From Algiphilus aromaticivorans DG1253 (lineage in GTDB: Bacteria; Pseudomonadota; Gammaproteobacteria; Nevskiales; Nevskiaceae), in NCBI RefSeq assembly GCF_000733765.1, contig NZ_JPOG01000001.1, positions 930,001 to 994,000 on the forward strand: a stretch of 64,000 nucleotides of DNA, read 5' to 3'. A program made the position numbers and the translations under genes. Shown here in pieces: positions 49,849 to 59,493 of the stretch. The first letter of the stretch is position 1; every line of letters begins with the position of its first letter. The notes beneath the pieces are model-generated. The model was not told the origin of the DNA. It worked only from the letters and a program-made list of their open reading frames with translations, and ran no database searches.

Positions 49849-51789
49849 ATGGCAGCCAGCAAGCCCCGCAACGTTGCGCAGAAGCTCATCGCCGGGCATC
49901 TCGTCAGCGGTGAGATGCGTCCCGGCGATGAGATCGGCATCCGCATCGACCAGACCCTGACCCAGGACGCCACCGGCACCATGGTGATGCTGGAGCTGGA
50001 GGCAATGGGTGTCGATCGGGTCCAGACCGAGCTGTCGGCACAGTACGTCGACCACAACCTCATCCAGGAAGATTTCAAGAACCCGGACGATCACCTCTTC
50101 CTGCAGAGCGCCTGTCAGCGCTTCGGCATTTGGTTCTCGCGGCCCGGCAACGGCATCTCGCACGCGGTGCATCAGGAGCGCTTCGGCGCGCCGGGTCGCA
50201 CCATGCTGGGTTCCGACAGCCACACGCCGGCGGCGGGCGCGCTGGGCATGCTGGCCATCGGCGCCGGCGGGCTGGAGGTCGCGCTGGCCATGGCCGGGGA
50301 ACCCTTCTACCTGAAGATGCCGGAAATCTGGGGCGTGAAGCTCAGCGGCGAGTTGCCGGACTGGGTTTCCGCCAAGGATGTCGTGCTGGAGATGCTGCGC
50401 CGCCACGACGTCAAGGGCGGCGTCGGACGCATCATCGAGTACTGCGGCCCCGGTGTGGACAGCCTTTCGGCGATGGACCGCCACGTCATCGCCAACATGG
50501 GGGCCGAGCTGGGCGCAACCACGACGGTGTTCCCCTCCGACGGCGAGACGCGCCGCTATCTGCGCGCCCAGCAGCGCGAGGACGCCTGGTCCGAGCTTCG
50601 CGCCGACGAGGGCGCGGCCTACGACATCGATGAGCACATCGATCTGTCGGCGCTGGAGCCCCTGATCGCCAGGCCCTCGTCGCCCGGCAATGTCGTGGCC
50701 GTGCGCGAGGTTGCCGGCGAGCCGCTCTATCAGGCCTACATCGGGTCGTCGGCCAATCCCGGCTATCGCGACTTCGCGGTGCCGGCGAAAATGGTGGACG
50801 GCCGCGTCGTCGATCCGCAGGTTTCCTTCGACGTCAATCCCAGCTCTCGCGCCATGCTCGAGACGCTGACGCGCGACGGGCTGCTGGCGCCGCTGATCCA
50901 CGCCGGCGCGCGGCTGCATCAGGCCGGCTGCAACGGTTGCATCGGCATGGGGCAGGCCCCGGCCACCGGCCGCAACAGCCTGCGCACGACGCCGCGCAAC
51001 TTTCCGGGGCGCTCGGGCACGCCCGAGGACGCGGTATTCCTCTGCAGCCCCGAGACGGCCACTGCCAGCGCGCTCGCCGGGGTGATCACGGATCCGCGCG
51101 ACATGGACATGGCTTATCCCCGCGTCGCCGATCCCGACGACCCGGTCGTCAACGAGGCCATGCTGCAGGCGCCGCTGACGCCGGAGATCGCGCGCCAGGT
51201 CGAGCTGATCAAGGGCCCGAATATCGCCTCCCTGCCCGAGATCGAGGGCCTGCCCGACGCGCTGGAGCTGCCCGTGCTGCTGACGGTGGGCGACAACGTC
51301 TCCACCGACGAGATCATGCGCGCCGGTGCCGAGGTGCTGCCGTTTCGCTCGAACATCCCGGAGATCGCCAACTTCGTCTACGACCAGGTGGATGCGGAGT
51401 ATCTGGCGCGCGCGCAGGCCACCGGCGACCACGCCATCGTCGGCGGTGACAACTATGGCCAGGGCAGCTCGCGCGAGCACGCGGCACTGGCGCCGCGCTA
51501 CCTGGGCCTGCGCGCGGTGCTCGCAAAGAGCTTCGCGCGCATCCACTGGCAGAACCTCGTCAACTTCGGCGTGCTGCCCCTGACCTTCGCTGATCCGGCT
51601 GACGCCGAGGCGCTGCCGCGCGACAGCGTGATTGGTCTGGAGGGACTGCATCAGGCCCTGGCTGCCGGCCCGGAGATCAGCGCGCAGTGCGATGGCAGGA
51701 CGCTGCGCCTGAAGCATGCGCTGTCCGAACGTCAGGTGGCGCTGCTGCGCGCGGGCGGACTCATCAACTGGATGCGCGAGCGCGGCTGA
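49849..51789 (+). CDS. Aconitase-family hydratase, short type
   Basis: 646 residues, much shorter than AcnA (about 890) or AcnB (about 860); this length matches the small 'putative aconitate hydratase' group. The four aconitase domains are present: HLVSGEMRPGDEIGIRID, GSDSHTPAAGALGMLAIGAGG, EYCGPGVDSLSAMDRHV and the C-terminal swivel domain with GQGSSREHAALAPRYLG. Cluster ligands C361 and C364 (GCNGCIG) are present, but the third, the Cys of the common IGSCTN motif, is replaced by Ser (IGSSAN, residues 298-303). Expected reaction is citrate/isocitrate interconversion, with the caveat of the missing Cys. A palindrome CCTAGCTAGG (49817-49826) lies in the promoter region. Confidence 0.85.
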   Translation: MAASKPRNVAQKLIAGHLVSGEMRPGDEIGIRIDQTLTQDATGTMVMLELEAMGVDRVQTELSAQYVDHNLIQEDFKNPDDHLFLQSACQRFGIWFSRPGNGISHAVHQERFGAPGRTMLGSDSHTPAAGALGMLAIGAGGLEVALAMAGEPFYLKMPEIWGVKLSGELPDWVSAKDVVLEMLRRHDVKGGVGRIIEYCGPGVDSLSAMDRHVIANMGAELGATTTVFPSDGETRRYLRAQQREDAWSELRADEGAAYDIDEHIDLSALEPLIARPSSPGNVVAVREVAGEPLYQAYIGSSANPGYRDFAVPAKMVDGRVVDPQVSFDVNPSSRAMLETLTRDGLLAPLIHAGARLHQAGCNGCIGMGQAPATGRNSLRTTPRNFPGRSGTPEDAVFLCSPETATASALAGVITDPRDMDMAYPRVADPDDPVVNEAMLQAPLTPEIARQVELIKGPNIASLPEIEGLPDALELPVLLTVGDNVSTDEIMRAGAEVLPFRSNIPEIANFVYDQVDAEYLARAQATGDHAIVGGDNYGQGSSREHAALAPRYLGLRAVLAKSFARIHWQNLVNFGVLPLTFADPADAEALPRDSVIGLEGLHQALAAGPEISAQCDGRTLRLKHALSERQVALLRAGGLINWMRERG

Positions 51790-51817
51790 AGCGCGCGACC
51801 GTCGCTCGCGCGCTTCA
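51787..51817. terminator. Palindrome joining the stops of aconitase and dinB
   Basis: A perfect 12-bp inverted repeat with a 7-base loop: TGAAGCGCGCGA-CCGTCGC-TCGCGCGCTTCA. Its outermost bases are the TGA of the aconitase gene and the complement (TCA) of the TGA of dinB, so the whole hairpin sits exactly between and including the two stop codons. Likely an end-of-transcript structure for both genes; no T-run. Confidence 0.6.
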
Positions 51818-52888
51818 CTCAAAGAGTGTTCGCTGCTCGCTGGTCGGGGCGGTGGCTTCGTCGGTGCGTTCCAGCTGGCTCAGGCCGACGCCGACGAGGC
51901 GGTAGCGCTCTTCGCCGGTGTCTTCTACGCGCGCGAGCAGCTCGATTGCGGCCCGGGCCAGTGCCTCCGCGCTGGCGGGTGGCTGCGCCTGCGTGGCGCG
52001 CCGCGTCAGGATCCGAAAGTCGGCGGTCTTGAGCTTGAGCACCACCGTACGGCCGCGGGCACCGACCTTCTGCGCGCTGCGCCAGGTCTTGTCCGCCATG
52101 CGCCCAATATGCGGTGGCAGCGCTTCGGCCGGCAGATCCTCGGGCAGGGTGTCCTCGGCGGAAATCGATTTGCGCGGCCGGTCCGGCTGTACCGGGCGCT
52201 CGTCGATGCCCCACGCCAGCTCGTAGAGCCGGCCGCCCCAGCGGCCGAAGCGCGCCTCCAGGTCCTCGCGCCGCCAGGCCCGCAGGCTCGCCACGTCGCT
52301 GATTCCCAGCGCTTCGAGCTTGGTCTGCATGACCCGGCCGACGCCGGGCAGCCGCGCCACCGGCAGCGGAAGCAGGAAGGCGTCGATGCGTTCGGGGCGC
52401 ACCACGCAGATGCCGTCCGGCTTGTTGGCGTCGGAGGCCAGCTTGGCCAGGAACTTGTTCGGGGCCACACCCGCGGAGGCGGTCAGCTGCAGCTCCTCGC
52501 GGATGGCGCTGCGGATGGCCTCGGCGACGGCGGTGGCGCTGGGCAGCCCGGCGCGGTGCTCGGTGACGTCGAGGTGTGCCTCGTCCAGCGACAGCGGCTC
52601 GATCAGCGGCGTGTAGCGCGCGAAGATCGCGCGCACCTGCTGCGAGACGGCGCGATAGCGCGCGAAGTCCGGCGGCACGAAGACCGCGTCCGGGCACAGT
52701 CGGGCGGCGCGTACCGAGGGCATGGCCGAGCGTACCCCATAGGGCCGCGCCTCGTAGGAGGCGGCGGTGACCACCGAGCGCGGCCCGGCGCCGCCGACGA
52801 TGACCGGACGGCCGCGCAGGCCGGGGTCGTCGCGCTGTTCCACCGACGCGTAGAAGGCGTCCATGTCGATGTGCACGATCTTGCGCAC
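51815..52888 (-). CDS. dinB: DNA polymerase IV
   Basis: 357 residues, a Y-family translesion polymerase. Catalytic acidic residues lie in HIDMDAFYASVEQRDDP and in SLDEAHLDVT (Tyr is usual where His stands). Helix-hairpin-helix region LPGVGRVMQTKLEALGI, little-finger domain after residue 230, and a C-terminal EQRTLFE that fits the beta-clamp binding motif QxxLF. Damage-inducible control is common for dinB, but I see no LexA box (CTGTN8ACAG) in the 62 bp upstream. Confidence 0.94.
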   Translation of the reverse strand: MRKIVHIDMDAFYASVEQRDDPGLRGRPVIVGGAGPRSVVTAASYEARPYGVRSAMPSVRAARLCPDAVFVPPDFARYRAVSQQVRAIFARYTPLIEPLSLDEAHLDVTEHRAGLPSATAVAEAIRSAIREELQLTASAGVAPNKFLAKLASDANKPDGICVVRPERIDAFLLPLPVARLPGVGRVMQTKLEALGISDVASLRAWRREDLEARFGRWGGRLYELAWGIDERPVQPDRPRKSISAEDTLPEDLPAEALPPHIGRMADKTWRSAQKVGARGRTVVLKLKTADFRILTRRATQAQPPASAEALARAAIELLARVEDTGEERYRLVGVGLSQLERTDEATAPTSEQRTLFE

Positions 52889-52950
52889 GCGATGCTCAGG
52901 CAGGTGCTGGGCCGACGATCATGCCGCCAGCTCCGGGAAGGGGCCAGCGC

Positions 52951-53955
52951 TCAGCGAATGCCGTAGTAGTCGCGGTACCAGTCGACGAAGCGCGCCAGGC
53001 CATTATCGAGGGGGGTGTCGGGCGCGAAGCCGACGTCGGCGCTGAGGTCGGCGACGTCGGCGTAGGTGGCATGGACGTCGCCGGGCTGCATGGCGACGTA
53101 CTCCTTGATGGCCTCCCGACCGCAGAGGCGCTCGAGGGTGGCGATGAAGTCACCGAGTGCCACGGGGCTGTGGTTGCCGATGTTGTAGAGCTTGTAGCGC
53201 GCCTGGCTATGGTAGCGGCCGTCGTCGCCGACGGTGATCTGAGGCGGCCGGTCGGCGACGCGCAGCACGCCCTCGACGACGTCGTCGATGTAGGTGAAGT
53301 CGCGCTCCAGTTGGCCGTGGTTGAAGACCTTGATCGGCGTGCCCTCGAAGAGGGCCTTGGTGAAGCTGAAGTAGGCCATGTCGGGCCGGCCCCAGGGGCC
53401 GTAGACCGTGAAGAAGCGCAGCCCCGTCGTCGGAATACCGTAGAGATGGCTGTAGGCGTGGGCGCTGACCTCGTTGGCCTTCTTGGTGGCGGCGTAGAGG
53501 CTGATCGGATAGTCGGTGCGATCACCGGTGGAGAAGGGCAGTTCGGTATTGGCGCCGTAGACGGAACTGGAAGAGGCAAAGACCAAGTGATCCAGCCCCT
53601 CGGCGTGCCGGCACAGCTCGAGCAGGTTCTGGAAGCCGATCAGATTGCTGTCGACATAGGCCTGCGGGTTCGACAGCGAGTAGCGCACGCCCGCCTGGGC
53701 GGCGAGATGGATCACCGTCTCCGGCCGGGCATCGGCCATGGCCGCACTCAGAGCTTCTGCGTCCTCGAGGCCACCGCGGTGAAAGCGGAAGTTGGGCAGC
53801 CCGGCCAGCTCATCAAGGCGGGCCTGTTTCAACGCCGGGTCGTAGTAGGCGTTGCAGTTGTCGAAGCCGACCACCTCGTCTCCCCGGGCGCAGAGCGCCC
53901 GGGCGGTGTGGAAGCCGACGAAGCCGGCGGCTCCGGTGAGCAGGATGCGCGCCAC
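52951..53955 (-). CDS. UDP-glucuronate 4-epimerase-like NAD-dependent epimerase
   Basis: 334 residues, short-chain dehydrogenase/epimerase fold. NAD-binding GAAGFVGFHTARAL, catalytic YAATKKANE (YxxxK), and FFTVYGPWGRPDMAYF, a stretch characteristic of UDP-glucuronate 4-epimerases (CapI/LspL type). Converts UDP-glucuronate to UDP-galacturonate for polysaccharide synthesis. GTG start at 53955, two bases after the ugd stop, so the two consecutive enzymes are co-translated. The open frame extends upstream inside ugd. Confidence 0.88.
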   Translation of the reverse strand: MARILLTGAAGFVGFHTARALCARGDEVVGFDNCNAYYDPALKQARLDELAGLPNFRFHRGGLEDAEALSAAMADARPETVIHLAAQAGVRYSLSNPQAYVDSNLIGFQNLLELCRHAEGLDHLVFASSSSVYGANTELPFSTGDRTDYPISLYAATKKANEVSAHAYSHLYGIPTTGLRFFTVYGPWGRPDMAYFSFTKALFEGTPIKVFNHGQLERDFTYIDDVVEGVLRVADRPPQITVGDDGRYHSQARYKLYNIGNHSPVALGDFIATLERLCGREAIKEYVAMQPGDVHATYADVADLSADVGFAPDTPLDNGLARFVDWYRDYYGIR

Positions 53956-53957
53956 TG

Positions 53958-55289
53958 CTATAGCGGTGCGTTGCGGCCGATGCCGTAGTAATGCATGCCG
54001 GCACTGTTGACCAGGCCGGGGTCGTAGATGTTGCGGCCGTCGAAGAGGGCCTTGTCGGTGAGGGTGCGCGCCATCTCGAAGAAGTCCGGGCTGTGGAAGA
54101 CCTTCCACTCGGTGACCAGCACCAGGGCGTCGCTGCCTTGCAGGGCGTCTTCGGGGGACTCGCAATAGACCAGGTCGTCGCGCTCGCCCCAGATGCGGCG
54201 CGCCTCGTCGGTGGCGACCGGGTCGAAGGCACGCACCTTCGCGCCGGCAGCCCAGAGGGCTTCGATCAGCACACGGCTGGAGGCTTCGCGCATGTCGTCG
54301 GTGCGCGGCTTGAAGGACAGGCCCCAGATGGCGAAGGTCTTGCCGTTGAGCTCACCCTTGAAGTGGCGCTGGATCTTCTGGAAGAGCAGCGATTTCTGGC
54401 GCTCGTTGACCGACTCCACGGCGCGCAGCAGCTCGGCGTCGAAGGCCTGGCCGTCGGCAGTGTGGATCAGCGCCTTGACGTCCTTGGGAAAGCAGGAGCC
54501 GCCGTAGCCGGCGCCGGGGTAAATGAAGTGGTAGCCGATACGCGGGTCGGAGCCGATGCCCACACGCACATCCTCGATGTTGGCGCCCAGCTTCTCGGCC
54601 AGATTGGCCAGCTCGTTCATGAAGCTGATCTTGGTGGCCAGTATGGCGTTGGCGGCGTACTTGGTCAGCTCGGCGGAGCGCACGTCCATGATGACCAGAC
54701 GGTCGTGGCTGCGGTTGAAGGGGGCATACAGCGCCTTCATCAGCTCGGCGGTGCGCGGATTGTCGGTGCCGACAATGACGCGATCGGGCTTGGTGAAATC
54801 GCTGACGGCGGCGCCTTCCTTGAGGAATTCGGGATTGGAGACGACGTCGAAGTCCACCGGCGTGCCGCGCGCGCCCAGCGCCTCGGCGACGGCTTCGCGC
54901 ACCTTGTCGGCGGTGCCCACCGGCACCGTCGATTTGGTAACGACGATGCGGTAATCGCCCATGTGCGCGCCGATGGTGCGCGCGACATTGAGCACGTACT
55001 GCAGGTCGGCCGAGCCGTCCTCGCCGGGCGGGGTGCCGACGGCGATGAACTGGAAGAGGCCGTGATTGACGCCCTCGACGGCGTCCGTCGTGAAGACCAG
55101 CCGCCCGGCCTCGAAATTGCGCTGAACAATGGCTTCCAGCCCCGGCTCGTAGAAGGGCACTTCGCCGCCCTTCAGGCGCGCGATGCGGGCGCTGTCGATG
55201 TCGACGCAGACAACATGATTGCCGGCGTCGGCGAAGCAGGCGGCGGTAACCAGACCGACGTAGCCGGATCCGAAGATGGTGAGTTTCAA
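53958..55289 (-). CDS. ugd: UDP-glucose 6-dehydrogenase
   Basis: 443 residues. NAD-binding [20 protein letters not shown], the catalytic Cys in [14 protein letters not shown], and [14 protein letters not shown] in the UDP-binding C-terminal domain. Oxidises UDP-glucose to UDP-glucuronate, the substrate of the next gene. I propose the TTG start at 55289: AGGAG lies eight bases upstream and the protein then begins directly with the Rossmann strand; an upstream ATG at 55361 would add 24 residues not seen in the family. Confidence 0.92.
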   Translation of the reverse strand: MKLTIFGSGYVGLVTAACFADAGNHVVCVDIDSARIARLKGGEVPFYEPGLEAIVQRNFEAGRLVFTTDAVEGVNHGLFQFIAVGTPPGEDGSADLQYVLNVARTIGAHMGDYRIVVTKSTVPVGTADKVREAVAEALGARGTPVDFDVVSNPEFLKEGAAVSDFTKPDRVIVGTDNPRTAELMKALYAPFNRSHDRLVIMDVRSAELTKYAANAILATKISFMNELANLAEKLGANIEDVRVGIGSDPRIGYHFIYPGAGYGGSCFPKDVKALIHTADGQAFDAELLRAVESVNERQKSLLFQKIQRHFKGELNGKTFAIWGLSFKPRTDDMREASSRVLIEALWAAGAKVRAFDPVATDEARRIWGERDDLVYCESPEDALQGSDALVLVTEWKVFHSPDFFEMARTLTDKALFDGRNIYDPGLVNSAGMHYYGIGRNAPL

Positions 55290-55376
55290 GCGGTGGCTCC
55301 TGGGTGCCCGTGGCGCGGGCTCTTGTGCGCTGCGGAAGGATAAGGCCTCAGCCTCCGCCACGAAAGCGGCAGCGCT

Positions 55377-56069
55377 TCAGCCGTTCAGGCCCAGCCCCTT
55401 CTCGTACAGTCGATTCATCCAGCTATTCGGCAGGCCCAGGCCGTAGCCGACCTTCAAGGCCTGGTTCATCAGCGTCTGGCGCCAGACGCCATTGCGTCGG
55501 TAGCGAATCGCCGAGGTCGTGACCTGCTCGGACAGGCGCTGCGGCGGGCTGCGCCGCAGCAGGCGGCGCGACAAGGCAGTGTCCTCGAAGATTGCCAGCT
55601 CGGGGACCGGTCGCTTCCCGGCAAGGCTGCGGTGCAGGAAAATGCAGTGGTCGAGGTAGGCGATGCCGCGGCCGTCGAGGCGCACGCGGTTGGAATACCA
55701 GGAGGTCCAGGCCAGCAGCGGGTGGGCGAGATCGAAGCGGTGGGTGAAGGCGCCCCAGCCGACATGCTCGGGGAGCCGTTTCAGCGCCGCGAGCGCGGCC
55801 GGTTCCAGCAGGCTGCGCGGGTGGTGCAGTAGCACCAGATCACATTGTGCCGCCGTGATACCGGCGTTCAGCCGCTGCGCGCGGTTGCGGCCCGGCAGTC
55901 GGATGACTCGGGTCTCCGAGGCTTCTAGCAGTTCGGCGGTGCCGTCGTCGCTGGCGTTGTCGACAGCGATCAGTTCGATGTCCGGATATCCCTGCAGACG
56001 CTCCAGGATGCGCGGCAGATAGTCCAGGCCCAGCTCGTTGCTGGTGGGCAGTACGACGCTGAAGCTCAT
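55377..56069 (-). CDS. Family 2 glycosyltransferase
   Basis: 230 residues, GT-A fold of GT2: SVVLPTSNELGLDYLPRIL, AVDNASDDGTAELL, then RAQRLNAGI. The DxD position that binds the metal reads HHP (residues 82-84, LLHHPRSLLEP), which is unusual. No membrane helices. The overall pattern resembles GT2 proteins often encoded beside radical SAM genes (TIGR04283-like). Product and acceptor unknown; it could act in the same polysaccharide pathway as ugd, 87 bp downstream. Confidence 0.82.
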   Translation of the reverse strand: MSFSVVLPTSNELGLDYLPRILERLQGYPDIELIAVDNASDDGTAELLEASETRVIRLPGRNRAQRLNAGITAAQCDLVLLHHPRSLLEPAALAALKRLPEHVGWGAFTHRFDLAHPLLAWTSWYSNRVRLDGRGIAYLDHCIFLHRSLAGKRPVPELAIFEDTALSRRLLRRSPPQRLSEQVTTSAIRYRRNGVWRQTLMNQALKVGYGLGLPNSWMNRLYEKGLGLNG

Positions 56070-56121
56070 GCCTGCCGGCTCCCGCGCGCTGTGGTCTTCC
56101 GGCGGGCTTCCGCGGCAGGCG

Positions 56122-57072
56122 CTAGCTGGCCGAGCACGCGCCGCCGCCGAGTACGCAGAACTTGGCGCAGTGCGGATGATTCAGCTTGACGGGTTGCCAG
56201 GCCTCGCCGAGCGTCCGGCCCATTTCGAAACCGGGCTGGTAGGGCAGCAGGGTGCAGGCCGCGACCACCGGATGCGGCTCGCCCTTGCGCTTGACCACCA
56301 TGCGCGAGCTGGCGCACATGATGTCGGCCGGGTCCTTGCCCAGAATCGACCAGCAGCCGGTGGTTATCTCGGGCACCTCGGCGTGCTCGTCCATCTCCGG
56401 AAAGAGGATCAGCCGGGCCGGATCGTCGGCGTCGATGGCGACGTTCTGTGCGACGAAGAATGCCTGGTAGCCGGCGCGTATCGCGGCTTCGTCCTCGTTC
56501 CACATGGTGCGGCCGGCCGCTGACAGGTTGAAACCATGCTCGGATAGCCAGCGCAGCCCCCGCACCGTGGGCGCCCAGGAGCGCGGGCCGCGCTCCTCTT
56601 CGTGCAGGGCCTGCGTGTAATGGTCGATGGACACGCGAATCTCCAGTCGCTCGCCGTGCTCCTGGTGCAAGGTCAGCAGCGCCTCGGCGCATTTCTCCAT
56701 GGGACGCATGGCATTGGTCAGCACCAGCGCGCGATAGCCGCGCGCCAAGCTGTCGGCCAGCATGGCCATGAAATGCGGGTTCATGAAGGGCTCGCCACCC
56801 GTGAAGCCGATCTCCTCCGTGCCGAAGGCGCCGTCCTCGATCTCGTCGAGATAGGCGGCCACTTCGCGATCGTTGATGTAGACCAGCGCGTCGTTGCTGG
56901 GCGATGACTCGATATAGCAGTGCGTGCAGGCCAGATTGCAGAGCGTGCCCGTATTGAACCAGAGCGTGCGCAGCCGTTGCGGCGCGACCACCGCGCGTGG
57001 CTCGCCGGCCGCGGTGACGTCCGGATCGCTGAACTTGGTCGGCAGCGGGGGGGCGATGGCAGTGCTTTTCAT
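56122..57072 (-). CDS. Radical SAM protein
   Basis: 316 residues from the ATG at 57072. The [4Fe-4S]/SAM motif CNLACTHC (C45, C49, C52) follows RTLWFNTGTL, GFTGGEPFMNP is the SAM-binding GGE segment, and the C-terminus has several Cys (CWSILG, MCASS, AACTLL, CAKFC, GGACSAS) that may hold auxiliary clusters as in SPASM-type enzymes. Reaction unknown. The next gene downstream is a GT2 transferase, 52 bp away, so the two may form a unit modifying a sugar or a peptide. Confidence 0.83.
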   Translation of the reverse strand: MKSTAIAPPLPTKFSDPDVTAAGEPRAVVAPQRLRTLWFNTGTLCNLACTHCYIESSPSNDALVYINDREVAAYLDEIEDGAFGTEEIGFTGGEPFMNPHFMAMLADSLARGYRALVLTNAMRPMEKCAEALLTLHQEHGERLEIRVSIDHYTQALHEEERGPRSWAPTVRGLRWLSEHGFNLSAAGRTMWNEDEAAIRAGYQAFFVAQNVAIDADDPARLILFPEMDEHAEVPEITTGCWSILGKDPADIMCASSRMVVKRKGEPHPVVAACTLLPYQPGFEMGRTLGEAWQPVKLNHPHCAKFCVLGGGACSAS

Positions 57073-57171
57073 GGCTGTAACAGTGCCCCGTGGCACCGGG
57101 GCTGGCAATGTTCGTCGCAGGCGAGGATCATGTTCGACCGTACGGCAACGTGCCAGCATCGGTTGCAGGGC

Positions 57172-57199
57172 TTGAAATTGCGGTGCGGGCCCCTATTGC
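57172..57199 (+). promoter_or_regulatory. Possible fmdB promoter
   Basis: TTGAAA (57172-57177), 16 bases, TATTGC (57194-57199), 42 bp before the fmdB start, in the divergent gap with the radical SAM gene. A fair -35 with a poor -10. Confidence 0.35.
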
Positions 57200-57240
57200 C
57201 TGCGCTGTTGCGCGTGACGGCGCCCATATCGAGAAAAGAA

Positions 57241-57615
57241 ATGCCTTTCTACGAGTACAGCTGCCCGCGCTGCGGGTCCGAAAAGGAAGTGCTTCACGGC
57301 ATCAATGCCAAGCCCGAGGTCGTCTGCGACGCCTGCGAGGGCGAAGTGATGCAGCGCTTGGTGTCTGCGGCGGGTTTCCGTCTCAAGGGCGGCGGTTGGT
57401 ACGAGACTGACTTCAAGTCCGACAAGCGTCGTAACGTGGTCAGTGACAGCGACGGCACCGCCAAGACCACCGACAGCGCACCGGCGGCGTCGAGCGATAG
57501 CAAGGACAAGGGCGCCGACAAGCCGGCTGCCAAGGACAAGAACACCGACAAGCCCGCTGCCAAGAGCACGAGTGGCGACAGCGGGAAATCGGGAAGTACT
57601 GCTACGGCAAGCTGA
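57241..57615 (+). CDS. FmdB-type zinc ribbon protein
   Basis: 124 residues. The first 50 form the FmdB/CxxC regulatory zinc ribbon (PFYEYSCPRCGSEKEVLH and VVCDACEGEVMQRL, four Cys). After about residue 70 comes a low-complexity tail of Lys, Asp, Ala, Pro and Ser with a repeated DKPAAK unit. fmdB next to aspS is a common pairing in beta- and gammaproteobacteria, though the reason is unknown. The ATG at 57241 gives the standard N-terminus; a long upstream open frame is shadow sequence. Confidence 0.88.
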   Translation: MPFYEYSCPRCGSEKEVLHGINAKPEVVCDACEGEVMQRLVSAAGFRLKGGGWYETDFKSDKRRNVVSDSDGTAKTTDSAPAASSDSKDKGADKPAAKDKNTDKPAAKSTSGDSGKSGSTATAS

Positions 57616-57690
57616 GCCGGCTGGCCGGCTGCGCTCTCGACGGGCGCTGGCCCGCTACAATGCGCGCCCCCGAATCGCCGGAATCCGTCC

Positions 57691-59493
57691 ATGCGTTCTC
57701 ATTACTGCGGCCAGGTCGAAGAGAGCCTGGTTGACGCCGAAGTCACTGTCTGCGGCTGGGTGCACCGTCGCCGCGATCATGGGGGCGTGATTTTCATCGA
57801 CCTGCGCGACCGCGAGGGCCTGCTGCAGGTGGTCTTCGACCCGGATCGGGCCGAGATCTTCGCCGAAGCCGAGCGCGTTCGGCCCGAATACGTGCTCAAG
57901 ATCACCGGTCGCGTGCGCCGGCGGCCGGAGGGCACCGTCAATCCGGAGATGCCCAGCGGGGCGGTGGAGGTGCTCGGCTTGTCGCTGGAGGTGCTCGCCC
58001 GCGCCGAAACGCCGCCGTTTCATCCCGAGGACGAGAATGTCGGCGAGGACGTGCGCCTGCGCCACCGCACCATCGACCTGCGCCGCGGCGACATGCAGCG
58101 CAACCTGCGCCTTCGCCACCGCGCCGTGGCGGCGCTGCGTCGCTATCTGGACGCCGAGGGCTTCATCGAGGCCGAAACGCCGATCCTGACGCGCGCCACG
58201 CCGGAGGGTGCGCGCGACTATCTGGTGCCCTCGCGCACGCACGCCGGGCGCTTCTTCGCGCTGCCGCAGTCGCCACAGCTCTTCAAGCAGCTGCTGATGA
58301 TGGGTGGCCTGGATCGCTACTACCAGATCGCGCGCTGCTTCCGCGATGAGGATCTGCGCGCGGACCGTCAGCCCGAGTTCACGCAGCTCGACGTCGAGGC
58401 CAGCTTCGTTACGCAGGACGACATCATGCGCATCATGGAAGGCATGATCCGGCAGCTCTTCCGCGAGACGCTGGACGTCGAACTCGGCGACATGCCTCAT
58501 ATGAGTTGGGCCGAGGCCATGCGGCGCTTCGGCTCCGACAAGCCGGATCTGCGCAACCCGCTGGAGCTGGTGGATGTCGCCGATCTGGTCGCGGATTGCG
58601 ACTTCAAGGTCTTCGCCGGCCCGGCCAACGATCCGGGCGGCCGCGTGGCCGCGCTGCGCGTGCCGGGCGGCGGCACGCTGTCGCGCGGGCAGATCGACGC
58701 CTACACCAAGTTCGTGGGCCAGTACGGCGCGCGCGGGCTGGCCTGGATCAAGGTCAACGATGCCGCGGCCGGCCGCGACGGGCTGCAGTCGCCCATCACC
58801 AAGAACCTCTCCGATGCGGCACTGGAAGGCATCGTCGCGCGCACGGCTGCCGCCGACGGCGACGTCATCTTCTTCGGCGCCGATCGCTTCGGTGTCGTTT
58901 GCGACGCCATCGGCGCGCTGCGCCAGAAGGTGGCTGCCGATCTCGATATGATCGCCAGCGGTTGGCGCGCGCTCTGGGTTATCGACTGGCCCATGTTCGA
59001 GTGGGACTACAAGGACAAGTGCTGGTTTGCCAGCAACCATCCCTTCACCGCGCCGCAGGGTGGCGACCCGGCGGCGGTCAAGAACGATCCCGCCGGCTGC
59101 CTGTCTCAGGGCTACGACATGGTGCTCAACGGCGTCGAGATCGGGGGCGGATCGATCCGCATTCATGACCGCGCCATGCAGGAGGCGGTGCTGGACATCA
59201 TAGGAATCGATGCGCAGGCGGCGGAAGAGAAGTTCGGCTTCTTGCTGGAAGCCCTTCGATATGGCGCACCGCCGCATGGCGGTATCGCGTTCGGCATCGA
59301 TCGCCTGATCATGCTGATGGTCGGGGCAGGCTCGATCCGCGACGTCATCGCCTTCCCGAAGACACAGACGGCACACTGTCCGCTGACCGATGCGCCTGGT
59401 CGGGTTGAACCGACTGCGCTGCGCGAGCTCTCGATTAAAAGCCTGGCGCCGGCGGCGCCGGCACCGAACACGGCCCCGACGGAGGCTTCATGA
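57691..59493 (+). CDS. aspS: Aspartyl-tRNA synthetase
   Basis: 600 residues, bacterial type: N-terminal OB anticodon-binding domain ([21 protein letters not shown]), class II catalytic core with motif 2 ([20 protein letters not shown]) and motif 3 ([16 protein letters not shown]), and the inserted GAD domain between. Charges tRNA-Asp; whether it also charges tRNA-Asn cannot be decided here. A TACAAT (57656-57661) upstream may be its -10. Its stop overlaps the ATG of the following lipoprotein gene by 4 bases. Confidence 0.95.
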   Translation: MRSHYCGQVEESLVDAEVTVCGWVHRRRDHGGVIFIDLRDREGLLQVVFDPDRAEIFAEAERVRPEYVLKITGRVRRRPEGTVNPEMPSGAVEVLGLSLEVLARAETPPFHPEDENVGEDVRLRHRTIDLRRGDMQRNLRLRHRAVAALRRYLDAEGFIEAETPILTRATPEGARDYLVPSRTHAGRFFALPQSPQLFKQLLMMGGLDRYYQIARCFRDEDLRADRQPEFTQLDVEASFVTQDDIMRIMEGMIRQLFRETLDVELGDMPHMSWAEAMRRFGSDKPDLRNPLELVDVADLVADCDFKVFAGPANDPGGRVAALRVPGGGTLSRGQIDAYTKFVGQYGARGLAWIKVNDAAAGRDGLQSPITKNLSDAALEGIVARTAAADGDVIFFGADRFGVVCDAIGALRQKVAADLDMIASGWRALWVIDWPMFEWDYKDKCWFASNHPFTAPQGGDPAAVKNDPAGCLSQGYDMVLNGVEIGGGSIRIHDRAMQEAVLDIIGIDAQAAEEKFGFLLEALRYGAPPHGGIAFGIDRLIMLMVGAGSIRDVIAFPKTQTAHCPLTDAPGRVEPTALRELSIKSLAPAAPAPNTAPTEAS

